This document shows positions 31,320 through 41,454 of a stretch of 44,679 nt of DNA, piece by piece. Source of the DNA: Clostridiales bacterium (GTDB lineage Bacteria; Bacillota; Clostridia; Christensenellales; UBA1242); assembly GCA_015055905.1 (NCBI GenBank), contig SVHI01000010.1, forward strand, positions 1 to 44,679, written 5' to 3'. Below the pieces are notes generated by a model. That model saw nothing but the letters and a program-made list of their open reading frames with translations. It made no database searches and was not told the origin of the DNA. A program made the position numbers and the translations under genes. Position 1 is the first letter of the stretch. Each line of letters starts with the position of its first letter.

Positions 31320-33593
31320 GTGGTGAAAAAAGAAACCATACAAAGAATCTTAAAAGAATGTGGACTGTTTTTGTTGCAAATTGTTTTTGCAAGAGTTTGT
31401 GTTTTTAAATTTTCATTTTCAATAGCCTTTCCTTTTGCCATTGTTAGATTGTTTAATGGTTCAAGTTTGGTGCTTGTTGCGGCTGAATATGCTGTGGCGG
31501 GGTTAATACATAATTTTAGTTTTTCCGGGCTGCTCTGTGTTGGATATGAAATAGTTGTTCTTTCGCTTTATTATTTTTCGCTAGAGTTTTTTAAGATTAA
31601 AAGAAAAAATTTAATGCTAATAATATTCTTGCTTTTGTCTAGGGCACTTAGTTTATATCAGTCATTGTTTGATAGTGTTGCAATTATGAAACTTTCAGTT
31701 TCATTTATTATTGAATTGTTTGCTTTGTTTTATTTTAGGAAATTATATGAGGTTTATAGAAAGAAGTTTGTTTTTTACAAGCTAAGTAGGCTTGATTCAA
31801 TTTTGTTTTCTTCTTTTTTGATGTTGTTTTTCTTAGGATTGTTTAGTTTGAAAGGAATTAACTTTTATGTGACCTTGATTTTATCAATAACAATGATTAT
31901 ATTTTTATGCAAAGTTTTGCCAACTGAAAAATGCTTGTTTGTTTCTTTGGTGATTCTGCTTAGTTGCGGGCTTGTTTTACAAGAATTAAAACTTATTTTA
32001 TTTGGAATTATTTTAATTTTAATAGGCATTAATTTTGCAGTGTTAAATAAATTTTTATACTTGTTCATAATGACGCTGGCACTTGCGTTGTGTGTTGTTA
32101 TAAATGGTGATTTTAGCAGTGTTCTTGGCGTTGTTGGATTAATCATTCCGGTTTTTATATGCTTAATAATTCCATCAAAATTATATTTAAAATTAGCAAG
32201 GATTTTTAGAAACGATGAACATCACTTGATTTTTGATAATTTTCAAAATGAAAAAATTGAAGAAATCAGGCGAAAGCTTTTGTCAATGTCCAAGACCCTT
32301 TTCTCTATGAAAGAGAATTTTAAATATTTAATGGTTGGGAAAATAAATAGAAAATCTGCGGCAGAGGAACTGGCAAAAGATGTTTCAAAAAACTGTTGCG
32401 GGGTGTGCCCAAATTATAAAATTTGTTCGGTCTCAAATATTGATAGGCAAAAGGTTATTGCGGACAATTTGTATTATGCTTTTGAAAAGGGGAAACTTTA
32501 TAATGAGGAACTTGGTGGAGGGATAAAATCTTATTGCACGAAAACCAATGTTCTGGTGAATGAAATTAATAAAATCACGCAGTTATTTTTGTCTTATGAA
32601 AAGAATATAAAAACGGAAGATGAAAGCAAGTTATTGATTGCTAGTGAACTAGAAAATTTCGCAAAAATATTCGAGAATTTTGCAAATAATACTCAAAAAA
32701 CCTCAAAAATTAATAAAAATATGTCAATTTTAGCAAAAGAGACCTTGCTTAATGATATGATAGATATCCACGAAATATCTGTTATTGAGGGGAATGATAG
32801 GGTTGAGCAAATTATAATTGTTGCAGATAATGAACTGGTTTTAAAAAGAGAATTAATTGAATCTTTGAGGAAAATGTTTGGAAGAAGTTTAAAACTTTCT
32901 AAACTCACACATTTAGACCTTTCTGGTATGAGTCAAGCGGTATTTTCATTCGACGGTTTTCTTGATTGTAGGTTTTCGGTTGCTACTAATGCTAAAGAAA
33001 ATATGAATGGGGATAATATATCCGTAGAAAAAATTGACGAGGGTAAATTTTTCGTGGCTATTGCTGACGGAATGGGTCACGGGCGAGGAGCAAACAAAAT
33101 TTCAAAAATGGTTCTTGATTTAGTGAAGTCAATGTTTTGCGTTGGACTTGAGCCTTCTTTAATTATTGAGTCGGTTAATAAACTTTTAATACCTGTTGGG
33201 CTTGATAATTTTTCAACGCTGGATATTTGTGTTGTAGATTTGAATCTAAGACTTTGTTCGTTTATAAAACTTGGTTCTAGTGTATCGATTATTAAACACA
33301 AAATGACAAGCGAAGTTATTGAATGTAAAAGTTTGCCTGTTGGCATTGTTCAAAATATTAGACCAACTATTATTCAAAAAAGACTGAGTGAGGGTGATAC
33401 AATATTTTTGGCGAGTGACGGGGTGGTTGATTCTTTTGGTGACGTTTCAAACTATAAAAACTTTATAAATGACTCGAAGGTTAATGACACTCAAGAATAT
33501 ATTAATTCAATTATTGATGATATTGTTTCCTCTAACCAAAAACATCGAGATGATATGAGCATAATCGCTATAAATTTATTGAAAAAAAACTGA
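31320..33593 (+). CDS. spoIIE: SpoIIE-like sporulation phosphatase
   Basis: 757 aa (B. subtilis SpoIIE is 827). About ten hydrophobic segments fill residues 1-290, followed by a linker with the cysteine group CCGVCPNYKIC (about 357-367) common to the family, and a C-terminal PP2C serine phosphatase with IADGMGHGRGA and LASDGVVDSFG. SpoIIE dephosphorylates SpoIIAA in the forespore to release sigma-F. The start is GTG at 31320 or 31323, without a Shine-Dalgarno site; TATGAT ends six bases before the second. TilS follows, as near spoIIE in Bacillus. Base and codon use are more AT-rich than in the flanking genes. Confidence 0.9.
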   Translation: MVKKETIQRILKECGLFLLQIVFARVCVFKFSFSIAFPFAIVRLFNGSSLVLVAAEYAVAGLIHNFSFSGLLCVGYEIVVLSLYYFSLEFFKIKRKNLMLIIFLLLSRALSLYQSLFDSVAIMKLSVSFIIELFALFYFRKLYEVYRKKFVFYKLSRLDSILFSSFLMLFFLGLFSLKGINFYVTLILSITMIIFLCKVLPTEKCLFVSLVILLSCGLVLQELKLILFGIILILIGINFAVLNKFLYLFIMTLALALCVVINGDFSSVLGVVGLIIPVFICLIIPSKLYLKLARIFRNDEHHLIFDNFQNEKIEEIRRKLLSMSKTLFSMKENFKYLMVGKINRKSAAEELAKDVSKNCCGVCPNYKICSVSNIDRQKVIADNLYYAFEKGKLYNEELGGGIKSYCTKTNVLVNEINKITQLFLSYEKNIKTEDESKLLIASELENFAKIFENFANNTQKTSKINKNMSILAKETLLNDMIDIHEISVIEGNDRVEQIIIVADNELVLKRELIESLRKMFGRSLKLSKLTHLDLSGMSQAVFSFDGFLDCRFSVATNAKENMNGDNISVEKIDEGKFFVAIADGMGHGRGANKISKMVLDLVKSMFCVGLEPSLIIESVNKLLIPVGLDNFSTLDICVVDLNLRLCSFIKLGSSVSIIKHKMTSEVIECKSLPVGIVQNIRPTIIQKRLSEGDTIFLASDGVVDSFGDVSNYKNFINDSKVNDTQEYINSIIDDIVSSNQKHRDDMSIIAINLLKKN

Positions 33594-33625
33594 AAATAGT
33601 TTAATATAAACTTGAGGATAAGTTT

Positions 33626-34957
33626 ATGTTAGAATATTTAATTAAAGATGAAATTGTTGATGCTAGCGACAGGCTTGCTGTTGGTGTTAGTGGTGGTGCT
33701 GACTCAATGGTTTTGTTGTGGGCGCTTATTGATAAACAAAAACAGATGGGATTCTATTTTGAGGTTATTAATATTAATCATCATATTCGAGGAACTGAAA
33801 GTGATGCCGATTCAATGTTTGTTGAAGAGTTTTGCAAAAAACGCAAAATTCCTTATAAAATTGTTGATGTTGATGTGTTAAAACTTAAAAATGATGAAAA
33901 AATGAGCGTTGAAGAGGCTGCCAGACTTGCTAGATTTGACGCCTTTAGAAAGGTGATGAAACAAGAAAAATTAAACAAATTATTCTTGGCGCATCATAAA
34001 AATGACCAGGCTGAAACTATTTTAATGAACATTTTAAGAGGTTCGGGAATTGGCGGCGGTGCAGGTATTAAAAACACAAATGAAATTGTTAGACCGCTTT
34101 TAAATTATAAAAAAGAAGAAATTTTGAAAATTGCAAAAGAGCACGGAATTGACTTTGTTGAAGACTCAACAAACAAAGACAATGTGCACTCAAGAAACTT
34201 TTTAAGAAATGTTATTTTGCCGCAGATTGAACAGGTGTATCCTTCAGCTGTCGACGCAATTTGTGCGTTTGGTGAAAGATGTGCAGAAATGAATGAGTTT
34301 ATTGTTTCGTTAGTGAGTGATGAATTTATTGAATCAACAGACGGAGCTGTGCTTGTTAAAGAACCTGTTTCTGGGTTTAATAAAATGCTTGTTCGTGAAT
34401 ATTTCAAAAAAGCATTTGAAACGCTTGGCGTTTTTGCGGATATTGAATCAAAGCATTACTTATTGTGTTATGAACTTTTTAGTGCTGAAGTGAATAAAGA
34501 AGTTTCACTTCCTCACGATGTGGTTGCAAGACGCACTTATGGTGGAATTAAAATTACAAAAAGAAAAGATTTGGAATTTAATTTAAACGAATATGAATTC
34601 ATTAAAAACGGAACAATTCAGTTTGGAACAGATTATGTGATTAAGACAGAAGTTGTGAAGGGTCACAGCGTTGAGTATGAAGACGGAGTTTTGTTTGTGG
34701 ACCTTACAAAAGTATCGACAAATGCTGTCTGGAGAACAAGAAGGCTTGGTGACAAATTTGCAAAGTTTGGAACGGGCTCAAAAAAACTTAATGATTATTT
34801 CACAAACCAAAAAGTTGAAGTGGAGGTTAGGGATACTATTCCTCTTCTTGTTACAGGCGAGCAGGTTTTGGTGGTGCTTGGCGATGACATTAGCGAAAAT
34901 GTTAAAATTGATGCAAGCACCGATGAAATTGTTAAAATCACATTTGAGAAGATATGA
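33626..34957 (+). CDS. tilS: tRNA(Ile)-lysidine synthase
   Basis: 443 aa. PP-loop SGGADS at 22-27 and later LAHHKNDQAETILMNILRGSG, the TilS signature. The C-terminal substrate-recognition domain includes WRTRRLGDKFAKFGTGSKKL, which positions the tRNA. It attaches lysine to C34 of tRNA-Ile(CAU) so the tRNA reads AUA; essential in most bacteria. GAGGAT ribosome site. It lies 32 bases after spoIIE and is probably on the same transcript. No hprT or ftsH follows, unlike Bacillus. Confidence 0.93.
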   Translation: MLEYLIKDEIVDASDRLAVGVSGGADSMVLLWALIDKQKQMGFYFEVININHHIRGTESDADSMFVEEFCKKRKIPYKIVDVDVLKLKNDEKMSVEEAARLARFDAFRKVMKQEKLNKLFLAHHKNDQAETILMNILRGSGIGGGAGIKNTNEIVRPLLNYKKEEILKIAKEHGIDFVEDSTNKDNVHSRNFLRNVILPQIEQVYPSAVDAICAFGERCAEMNEFIVSLVSDEFIESTDGAVLVKEPVSGFNKMLVREYFKKAFETLGVFADIESKHYLLCYELFSAEVNKEVSLPHDVVARRTYGGIKITKRKDLEFNLNEYEFIKNGTIQFGTDYVIKTEVVKGHSVEYEDGVLFVDLTKVSTNAVWRTRRLGDKFAKFGTGSKKLNDYFTNQKVEVEVRDTIPLLVTGEQVLVVLGDDISENVKIDASTDEIVKITFEKI

Positions 34958-34962
34958 TTTCA

Positions 34963-34992
34963 TTGACAAAACATTGAAATCTAAACTATACT
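34963..34992 (+). promoter_or_regulatory. Promoter of the two-gene membrane unit
   Basis: TTGACA, 18-base spacer, TATACT, beginning just after the tilS stop. Confidence 0.65.
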
Positions 34993-35010
34993 AAAGATAG
35001 GAGAATAATA

Positions 35011-35124
35011 ATGTTTGGAATTGGAAAAGGATTTAGCATTTTTAAACTGATTGGTTTTGTTCTTGTTGGAATCGTTGTTTTATTCCTCGTTTTCAAAGCA
35101 TCAATTAGTGGAAGTATAGTTTAA
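35011..35124 (+). CDS. Small single-span membrane protein (37 aa)
   Basis: ATG at 35011 after TAGGAG; the frame begins MFGIGKGFSIFK, continues with a hydrophobic stretch (about 13-30) and ends KASISGSIV then TAA. It ends one base before the next start, so the two genes are coupled. No family recognised. The own promoter, ribosome site and tight coupling make it a real gene although short. Confidence 0.7.
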   Translation: MFGIGKGFSIFKLIGFVLVGIVVLFLVFKASISGSIV

Positions 35125-35125
35125 A

Positions 35126-36019
35126 ATGAACAAAAGAACATCAGGGATTTTTGCAAAAGTTGCAATCTTGCTTAGTATAGTTATAGCCATTTTTACAGGT
35201 GGCTATTTTTTCCTTGATAAAGCAATTGTTCCAAAATATTTTGGTCAGTATGGAATTAACGGAATAAAGGACCTTGTTGGTGTTGTATCTTCTCTATACG
35301 GAACTCCAGATGAGTCAAAGTTTGTTACTAATGCATATACCCAAGCAGACTTTACTAGTGCAATAACAAAGCTTCAATCGGCGAATTACTTGATTGCTAG
35401 CGACGGAACTGTTTTAGAAGAAGAAGGTAGAGATTTTTGTGGTGACGGTTCAGTTAAAATGACCGATAGAGAGTTTGCTGCAATTTGCGATAAACTTTTG
35501 CAAGACAATATTTTAGTTGACGCTCTTCCAGACCTTAACTACTTAAACATTGTTAATATTTCATTAAAACAAGTTGTGTTTGTGGTTGATGAAACATCTT
35601 TTGATGAAACTACTGAAACCTATACAAAAGCAAACATTAGTTTTATTGCAAAGATTGATACAAGCGGAATTAGAGAGCAAATTGCGGTGCAAATGAAAAC
35701 ACCAATTTACTTGCTGAAAATGATTATTCCAGATTATATTTATTTTGGCGTTGAATATGATGTCGATTTAACAAAGACTGGCGAGGAACGCATTATTGGT
35801 GGTTCAGTTGGAATTAATAGTAAATCGGCAAAACAAAGCGAAATTGTTGTTAACTTGCTTATTGATTTTATCTTCCCAGCGGAAGCAAATATGACAATCG
35901 AAAAGTTTACGGTTGACCTCGGTGAAGTGGTTTTGGCTGGAATTGACTTCTTTGGTGAGTTTAAGTTTATAAATAACCTTGGTGTAAAACAAAACCAGGC
36001 AGGAATTTGGATACAATAA
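35126..36019 (+). CDS. Membrane-anchored protein of unknown function (297 aa)
   Basis: An uncleaved-looking N-terminal membrane segment (about 8-30) is followed by an extracellular region of about 265 residues, rich in beta-type alternation near the end (FTVDLGEVVLAGIDFFGEFKF). No motif I recognise. It starts one base after the stop of the 37-aa protein and probably depends on its translation; the local ribosome site (GGAAG) is weak. The two may act together at the membrane. Confidence 0.78.
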   Translation: MNKRTSGIFAKVAILLSIVIAIFTGGYFFLDKAIVPKYFGQYGINGIKDLVGVVSSLYGTPDESKFVTNAYTQADFTSAITKLQSANYLIASDGTVLEEEGRDFCGDGSVKMTDREFAAICDKLLQDNILVDALPDLNYLNIVNISLKQVVFVVDETSFDETTETYTKANISFIAKIDTSGIREQIAVQMKTPIYLLKMIIPDYIYFGVEYDVDLTKTGEERIIGGSVGINSKSAKQSEIVVNLLIDFIFPAEANMTIEKFTVDLGEVVLAGIDFFGEFKFINNLGVKQNQAGIWIQ

Positions 36020-36050
36020 AAAAGAGATGGCTAGTCCATCTCTTTTTCTT
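36019..36050. terminator. Bidirectional terminator between the 297-aa gene and the Ca2+ ATPase
   Basis: Stem AGAGATGG/CCATCTCT with loop CTAGT, which includes the ATPase stop codon, flanked by A and T runs. Confidence 0.82.
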
Positions 36051-38643
36051 TTATAAATAGTTTGCAGATTTCAACAGCGGGAATAATGGCGATGCTTGTT
36101 ACTCCAACATAAAGCCACTGCCACTTGTCTAGAGTTGTTAGTGAAAAGATATCTGCAAAGAACGGTAAGAAGTATATTCCAAGAATTAATGAAAATAAGA
36201 ATATAAAACTTAGGTTAAAGAATTTGTTGTTGAAAATATTTGTTCTAAAAATACTTCTTTCAGTTTTACAATTAATTGCGTGAATGATTTGCATCAAACA
36301 AATGGTCATAAACGACATTGTGCTTGCGACTTCGTTCCCATATTTGTGGTTGGCTATAACAAACATCACTAAAACAACAAGAGTTTGAATAAACCCTTCA
36401 AGAAGGATACTTGTTCCTGTGTTTCCCGAAAGGAGTGTTTTGTTTGGGTTTCTTGGTGGCTTATTCATAATGTCTTTTTCTGGAGGCTCAATGCCAAGAG
36501 CAAACGCGGGAAGAGAATCTGTCACGAGATTTATGAAGAGGATTTGCGCGGGCAATAAAAATATTGCGTTTGGAATTACGAGAGATGTTACGAACAACCC
36601 AAGAACTTCAACTAGGTTAGTTGAAATCAAAAACAAAATGGTTTTGGTGATATTGTTGTAGATTCCTCGACCTTCTTTTATTGCTGAAACAATAGTTGAG
36701 AAATTGTCGTCTGCAATAATAATGTCTGCAGCCTCTTTGGTGACATCTGTTCCTGTGATGCCCATACACAGACCAATGTTTGCGTTTTTGATACTTGGTG
36801 CGTCGTTGATTCCGTCGCCAGTCATTGCAACGACATTGCCTTTGTGTTTTAGTGCTTTAACTATTCGAAGTTTGTGTTCTGGGGTAACCCTTGCAAACAC
36901 TGAATAATTATCAATAACATCGAGGAGTTCTTTGTCGCTTAATTTATCTAAACTTGAACCAAGAACTGATTCATTTTTATTTTTTGCAATACCAACTTCT
37001 TTTGCAATAGCAAAGGCTGTTGAAAGGTGGTCACCAGTAATCATAACCACTTTGAGACCAGCCTTTTTGCAAAGTTTTATTGACTTATAAACCTCAGGTC
37101 TTGGTGGGTCAATTATTCCAAGAAACCCACTAAATGTGAGGTTGTTATCTTGGTTGTTTTCGCATTGTGCGAAGGCGATAACCCTTTCGCCAAGGGCGCA
37201 AATTTTCTCGTTTTCGGTTAGTATTTTGCTTTTAATTTGTTCGGTTAGCGGAACGACTTTGCCGTCTTGATAAATGTGTGAACATTTTGGAAGAATATAA
37301 TCAATAGCACCTTTGAAAAATGTCCTTTCGGTCGTGTTGATTTTGCAAGTTATACTCATAAATTTTCTAGAGGAATTAAACTCTATTTCATTGATTTTGA
37401 CAAAATCTTCCTTGCTCTTCCAAAGAGGGTAGTTTTGAGAGATTAAATAATTTGCAATGGCGGTTTCGGTTGCATCTGCATTGATTTGACCATCGCTAGA
37501 TTTTGTTATGTTATTGCAAAGAGCAAGTCCCAAATAAAAGTCGGGATTAAGATTTTGAGAAAAGTCTTTTTCAGTAAACGTTTTCATTGACGAAAAGACG
37601 TGTTTGACAGACATTTTGTTTTGAGTTATTGTTCCTGTTTTGTCTGTGCAAATGGTGGTACAACAGCCGAGCGTTTCAACGGAACTCAAGCGTTTTACTA
37701 TTGCGTTTTGTTTAGCGAGTTTTTGAACACCCAAAGCCATAATTATTGTGATGACCGCAGGTAGGCTTTCAGGAATTGCGGCGACTGCCAGAGCCACGGC
37801 AGTTAAAAGAGCGTCTAGAAAAGTTACGCTTTTGTTAAAAATGAGTTGTGCTGCGAACACAACGGCAACAATCACTAAAACAACAATCGAAATAACTTTT
37901 CCTATTTTGTCAATATTCTTTTCAAGTGGCGTTTTTTCTTTTTTTGAAGACTTTAAAATTTTGGCAATCTTGCCAAGTTCAGTCTTTTTGCCTGTTGCAA
38001 CAACAATTCCTATAGCTTTGCCAGAAGTTGCGGTGGTGCCAGAAAAACACATATTTTCTTGAGCGGAAATCTCGAGACTATTTTGAAACAAGAGTTTATT
38101 TGATTTTTGAACAGACTGGTTTTCACCAGTGAGTGAACTTTCGTCACATTTAAAATTTGAGCACTCAATAATTCTTATATCTGCGGGAATATAGTCGCCC
38201 GCTTTAAGTGATATTATGTCGCCAGCAACGATATCGCTTAGTTTAGTTTTTTGAAAGGAACCATCTCTTTTTATAAGGCTAAGAGGCACGGTCTTTTGTG
38301 CAAGAGCAGCGAGAGCATTTTCGGCTTTTTGTTCTTGAATCACACCAACAAATGAGTTAATAATCACAATAACAAAAATTAAAACGCCTTCCAACAAATT
38401 TTCAGTGTCTTTATGAATTATTGCCATTGTGCAAGATATGACTGCAGATAAGATTAAAATGATAATCATTAAATTTTTAAACTGCATCAAAAACTTAACA
38501 AAAAAACTAACACGCTTTTGTTTTTCAGTTTCGTTTGAACCAAATTTTTCGCGGTTTAGGTTCACGTTAGACGATTTTAAACCATCAATGCAAGAGTCAA
38601 ACTCTTTATAGATGTTTGATATATCTTTATTAAAATAAGCCAA
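36031..38643 (-). CDS. Calcium-transporting P-type ATPase (P2 type)
   Basis: 870 aa. It starts with TTG at 38643, supported by AAGGAG five bases upstream and the absence of a nearby ATG. Motifs: TGEN (172-175, usually TGES), PESLP in M4 (291-295, the Ca2+ site of PEGLP in SERCA), phosphorylation site D334 in CTDKTGT, GDGINDA (609-615), and M5/M6 STNLVEV and INLVTDSLP, which carry the remaining Ca2+ ligands of SERCA. It pumps Ca2+ out of the cytoplasm at the cost of ATP. Single gene downstream of radC, with a terminator between. Confidence 0.93.
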   Translation of the reverse strand: MAYFNKDISNIYKEFDSCIDGLKSSNVNLNREKFGSNETEKQKRVSFFVKFLMQFKNLMIIILILSAVISCTMAIIHKDTENLLEGVLIFVIVIINSFVGVIQEQKAENALAALAQKTVPLSLIKRDGSFQKTKLSDIVAGDIISLKAGDYIPADIRIIECSNFKCDESSLTGENQSVQKSNKLLFQNSLEISAQENMCFSGTTATSGKAIGIVVATGKKTELGKIAKILKSSKKEKTPLEKNIDKIGKVISIVVLVIVAVVFAAQLIFNKSVTFLDALLTAVALAVAAIPESLPAVITIIMALGVQKLAKQNAIVKRLSSVETLGCCTTICTDKTGTITQNKMSVKHVFSSMKTFTEKDFSQNLNPDFYLGLALCNNITKSSDGQINADATETAIANYLISQNYPLWKSKEDFVKINEIEFNSSRKFMSITCKINTTERTFFKGAIDYILPKCSHIYQDGKVVPLTEQIKSKILTENEKICALGERVIAFAQCENNQDNNLTFSGFLGIIDPPRPEVYKSIKLCKKAGLKVVMITGDHLSTAFAIAKEVGIAKNKNESVLGSSLDKLSDKELLDVIDNYSVFARVTPEHKLRIVKALKHKGNVVAMTGDGINDAPSIKNANIGLCMGITGTDVTKEAADIIIADDNFSTIVSAIKEGRGIYNNITKTILFLISTNLVEVLGLFVTSLVIPNAIFLLPAQILFINLVTDSLPAFALGIEPPEKDIMNKPPRNPNKTLLSGNTGTSILLEGFIQTLVVLVMFVIANHKYGNEVASTMSFMTICLMQIIHAINCKTERSIFRTNIFNNKFFNLSFIFLFSLILGIYFLPFFADIFSLTTLDKWQWLYVGVTSIAIIPAVEICKLFIKEKEMD

Positions 38644-38681
38644 AACAACTCCTTATCATAATAAGATATATTTTTTGAAAA

Positions 38682-38711
38682 AGAAAAAAATGCAAAACAA
38701 ATTGCATTTTA
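38682..38711 (-). terminator. Terminator of the radC gene
   Basis: Stem AAAATGCAA/TTGCATTTT with a small loop, then U-run on the minus strand. Confidence 0.75.
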
Positions 38712-39542
38712 TTCATCTATACTAGATTTAATGTATGATTTTGAAGATTCTGAAATAAAGAATCTTTTTTCTTCCGAAAGTTGAATTGTGTTTGCGGCTT
38801 TCATTTTAAGTTTTTCAATAATGCCTTGTTCGTATAGCGAGATTGTTCTATCAGTTCCAACAATAATGTGGTCAAGGACATCAATGTTGTTTAGAATACA
38901 ACTGCAAACAAGAGAATAAGTGAATTTGCAGTCTTGGTCAGACATTATGGCTTTGCCGCAAGGGTGATTGTGCGAAACAATAATTCTATCACATTTGTTT
39001 TCGATTGCGACTTGAGTGATGTTTCGAATTTGAACATTAACTTCGCCAGCGGTTCCGCTGTTGATTAAAACAGATTTCTTGAGTTTGTTGCTTTTGGTTA
39101 AGCAGAAAACATAAAATTGTTCAACTTCGATATGAGCAAAATATTTTGAAGCAAACTCTTTACCTTTTGAGGTTGAGTCAATGACATCTTCTTCGTCTGG
39201 GCGGCTGCAATAGTTTAACATTGAACCAACAAACTTAATTAGAGTTGCAGAGTTTTCTTTAATGCCAGAGACCTTCATAAGGTCACTAATATTTGCCGCA
39301 AAGACATTTTTAATAGAACCAAATTCTGCCAAAAGTTTATGAGCGATTGGATTTGTGTCTTTTTGAGGTATTGAATAGAAAAGCAAAAGTTCTAGTTTTT
39401 GAATGTCGGTGAGCGCATCAATGCCATTTGACATAAACTGATTTTTGAGCCTAGACCTGTGGTCTTTGTGAATATTTGAATCTGCTTTCTTTTTAGGTGT
39501 TGGTTTTGATGTAGTGGTAGGTTTTGTGTTTCTTAATTCCAT
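38709..39542 (-). CDS. radC: RadC-family JAMM protein
   Basis: 277 aa. An N-terminal helix-hairpin-helix-like region (about 40-110) is followed by a JAB/JAMM metal site H191-x-H193-x7-S201-x2-D204 in SHNHPCGKAIMSDQD. A basic N-terminal tail (PTPKKKADSNIHKDHRSR) precedes. Named for a DNA repair role that later work questions; the family is often near competence or mobile genes. AGGAAA ribosome site. Biochemical function unknown. Confidence 0.9.
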   Translation of the reverse strand: MELRNTKPTTTSKPTPKKKADSNIHKDHRSRLKNQFMSNGIDALTDIQKLELLLFYSIPQKDTNPIAHKLLAEFGSIKNVFAANISDLMKVSGIKENSATLIKFVGSMLNYCSRPDEEDVIDSTSKGKEFASKYFAHIEVEQFYVFCLTKSNKLKKSVLINSGTAGEVNVQIRNITQVAIENKCDRIIVSHNHPCGKAIMSDQDCKFTYSLVCSCILNNIDVLDHIIVGTDRTISLYEQGIIEKLKMKAANTIQLSEEKRFFISESSKSYIKSSIDE

Positions 39543-39699
39543 AAATTTTTCCTAAGTGAATATTTATACTTACATTATAGATATAATTTGTCTCAAAATC
39601 TATTAATTTCAAATCTTTTTTATAATATAATTGCATATTTGTTCTTGGGCGATTATAATTATTCTATGTGGTTTTATAGCCCTTATTAAAGGAGAAAAA

Positions 39700-41454
39700 A
39701 TGTTAAAACAATTAAAACATCTTACTAAAAAAGATTGGATATTTGCTTTGATTATTGCAGCATTTGTTGTTTGTGATGTTTACTGCGAACTAAGAATTCC
39801 AGAATATATGCAACAAATTGTTATAACAATCAAGAGTGGTGGAACAGTAAACGATATTTTGGCGAATGGTGCAAAAATGTTGATGTTTGCAGTTTTCGCG
39901 ATTCTTTCGGTTATTATTGCAAAGTTCTTTTCATCAAGAGTTGCGATTGGTCTTGGGAAAAAATTGCGTTCAAAAATCTACAACAAGGTTATTGATTTCT
40001 CAGACGCAGAGATAAAAAAATTCTCAACATCAAGTTTAATTAACAGAACAACAAATGACGTTGTTCAAGTTCAAAGCATTGTTGCTATGGGTCTTACACT
40101 TTTGGTTAAGGCTCCTGTGATGGCGGTTATGGCAATTATCAAAATCGTTAACACAAATCTTGCTTGGACACTTGCTACTGCTATTGCGGTTGGAATGATT
40201 TTTATCACACTATTAATCATCACATTTGTTGCTATTCCAAAATTTAAAAAGATTCAAACATTAACGGATAATCTCAACAAAATTACTCGTGAGAATTTAA
40301 CGGGAACAAGAGTTGTTCGTGCGTTTAATGCAGAAGATTATCAACAATCTAAGTTTGAAAAAGCAAATGAAGAAATAACTGACAACCATTTATTTATTTC
40401 AAAAACAATGTCACTCATTGACCCAACAATGACAATCGTTATGAATGGGTTGCCTCTTGCAGTTTATATTATTGGTGCGATTTTGATTTATAATGCGGGA
40501 ATGTTTGAAAAACTTTCAATTCTTGCTAATATGACAGTGTTTGGCTCATATTCAATTCAAGTTATTATGAGTTTCATTGCACTTATTATGATTTTTATGC
40601 AGTTACCTCGTGCACAAGTTTCTGCAAGACGTATTAATGAAGTTTTAGAAACAAAAAGCACTATTGAAGACGGAAAGGGAACAGACAAACCTATCAAAAC
40701 AGGCGAGATTCAATTTGTTAATGTTGGATTTAAATATCCAGAAGCTGAAGAATATGTTTTGCACGATATCAACTTCAAAGTAAAACAAGGCGAAGTTGTT
40801 GCTTTCATCGGCTCAACAGGAAGCGGAAAGAGCACACTTATTAATCTCGTTCCAAGAATCTACGATGCGACCGAAGGACAAGTTATTGTTGACGGTGTGA
40901 ATGTTAAAGATTATACCGTTGAACAACTTAACGACAAGATTGGATACATTTCACAAAAAGCAATTTTGTTTTCAGGAACTGTTAAGTCAAATGTGACTAT
41001 GGGTCTCAAAAATGGCGAGAAGCCAACAGATGAAGACGTTAAAAATGCACTCGATATTGCACAGGCAAAGTTTGTTTATAAACTTGATGGCGGGGTTGAA
41101 GCAAGAATTGACCAAGGTGGAAAAAATGTTTCAGGTGGTCAAAAACAAAGAATTTCGATTGCTAGAGCACTTGCAAGAAAACCTGAAATTTTGATTTTCG
41201 ATGATAGTTTTTCTGCGCTTGATTACAAGACAGACAAGGCACTCCGTGAGGCTCTTAAAACAAAGGCAGAAGGAACAACTTGTTTGATTGTTGCACAGCG
41301 TATTGGAACAATCAAGAACGCGGACAAAATTATTGTTCTTGACAAGGGGGCAGTTGTTGGCGAAGGAAAACACGACGAACTTATGAAAAATTGTTCAATC
41401 TACAAAGAGATTGCTCTTTCACAACTTAGTAAGGAGGAACTCAAAAATGCCTAG
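39700..41454 (+). CDS. ABC exporter half-transporter, degenerate Walker B subunit
   Basis: 584 aa from the ATG at 39700 with AAAGGAG just before it; the frame is open to 39631 but that part lacks support. Six membrane segments lie in residues 1-320, followed by an ATPase domain: Walker A GSTGSGKST (371-379), signature VSGGQ (477-481) and Walker B LIFDDS (D501-D502-S503), where the catalytic glutamate is aspartate. With the next gene it forms a heterodimer like BmrC/BmrD or TM287/288, one functional and one degenerate site. Substrate unknown: drug or lipid. Confidence 0.92.
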   Translation: MLKQLKHLTKKDWIFALIIAAFVVCDVYCELRIPEYMQQIVITIKSGGTVNDILANGAKMLMFAVFAILSVIIAKFFSSRVAIGLGKKLRSKIYNKVIDFSDAEIKKFSTSSLINRTTNDVVQVQSIVAMGLTLLVKAPVMAVMAIIKIVNTNLAWTLATAIAVGMIFITLLIITFVAIPKFKKIQTLTDNLNKITRENLTGTRVVRAFNAEDYQQSKFEKANEEITDNHLFISKTMSLIDPTMTIVMNGLPLAVYIIGAILIYNAGMFEKLSILANMTVFGSYSIQVIMSFIALIMIFMQLPRAQVSARRINEVLETKSTIEDGKGTDKPIKTGEIQFVNVGFKYPEAEEYVLHDINFKVKQGEVVAFIGSTGSGKSTLINLVPRIYDATEGQVIVDGVNVKDYTVEQLNDKIGYISQKAILFSGTVKSNVTMGLKNGEKPTDEDVKNALDIAQAKFVYKLDGGVEARIDQGGKNVSGGQKQRISIARALARKPEILIFDDSFSALDYKTDKALREALKTKAEGTTCLIVAQRIGTIKNADKIIVLDKGAVVGEGKHDELMKNCSIYKEIALSQLSKEELKNA

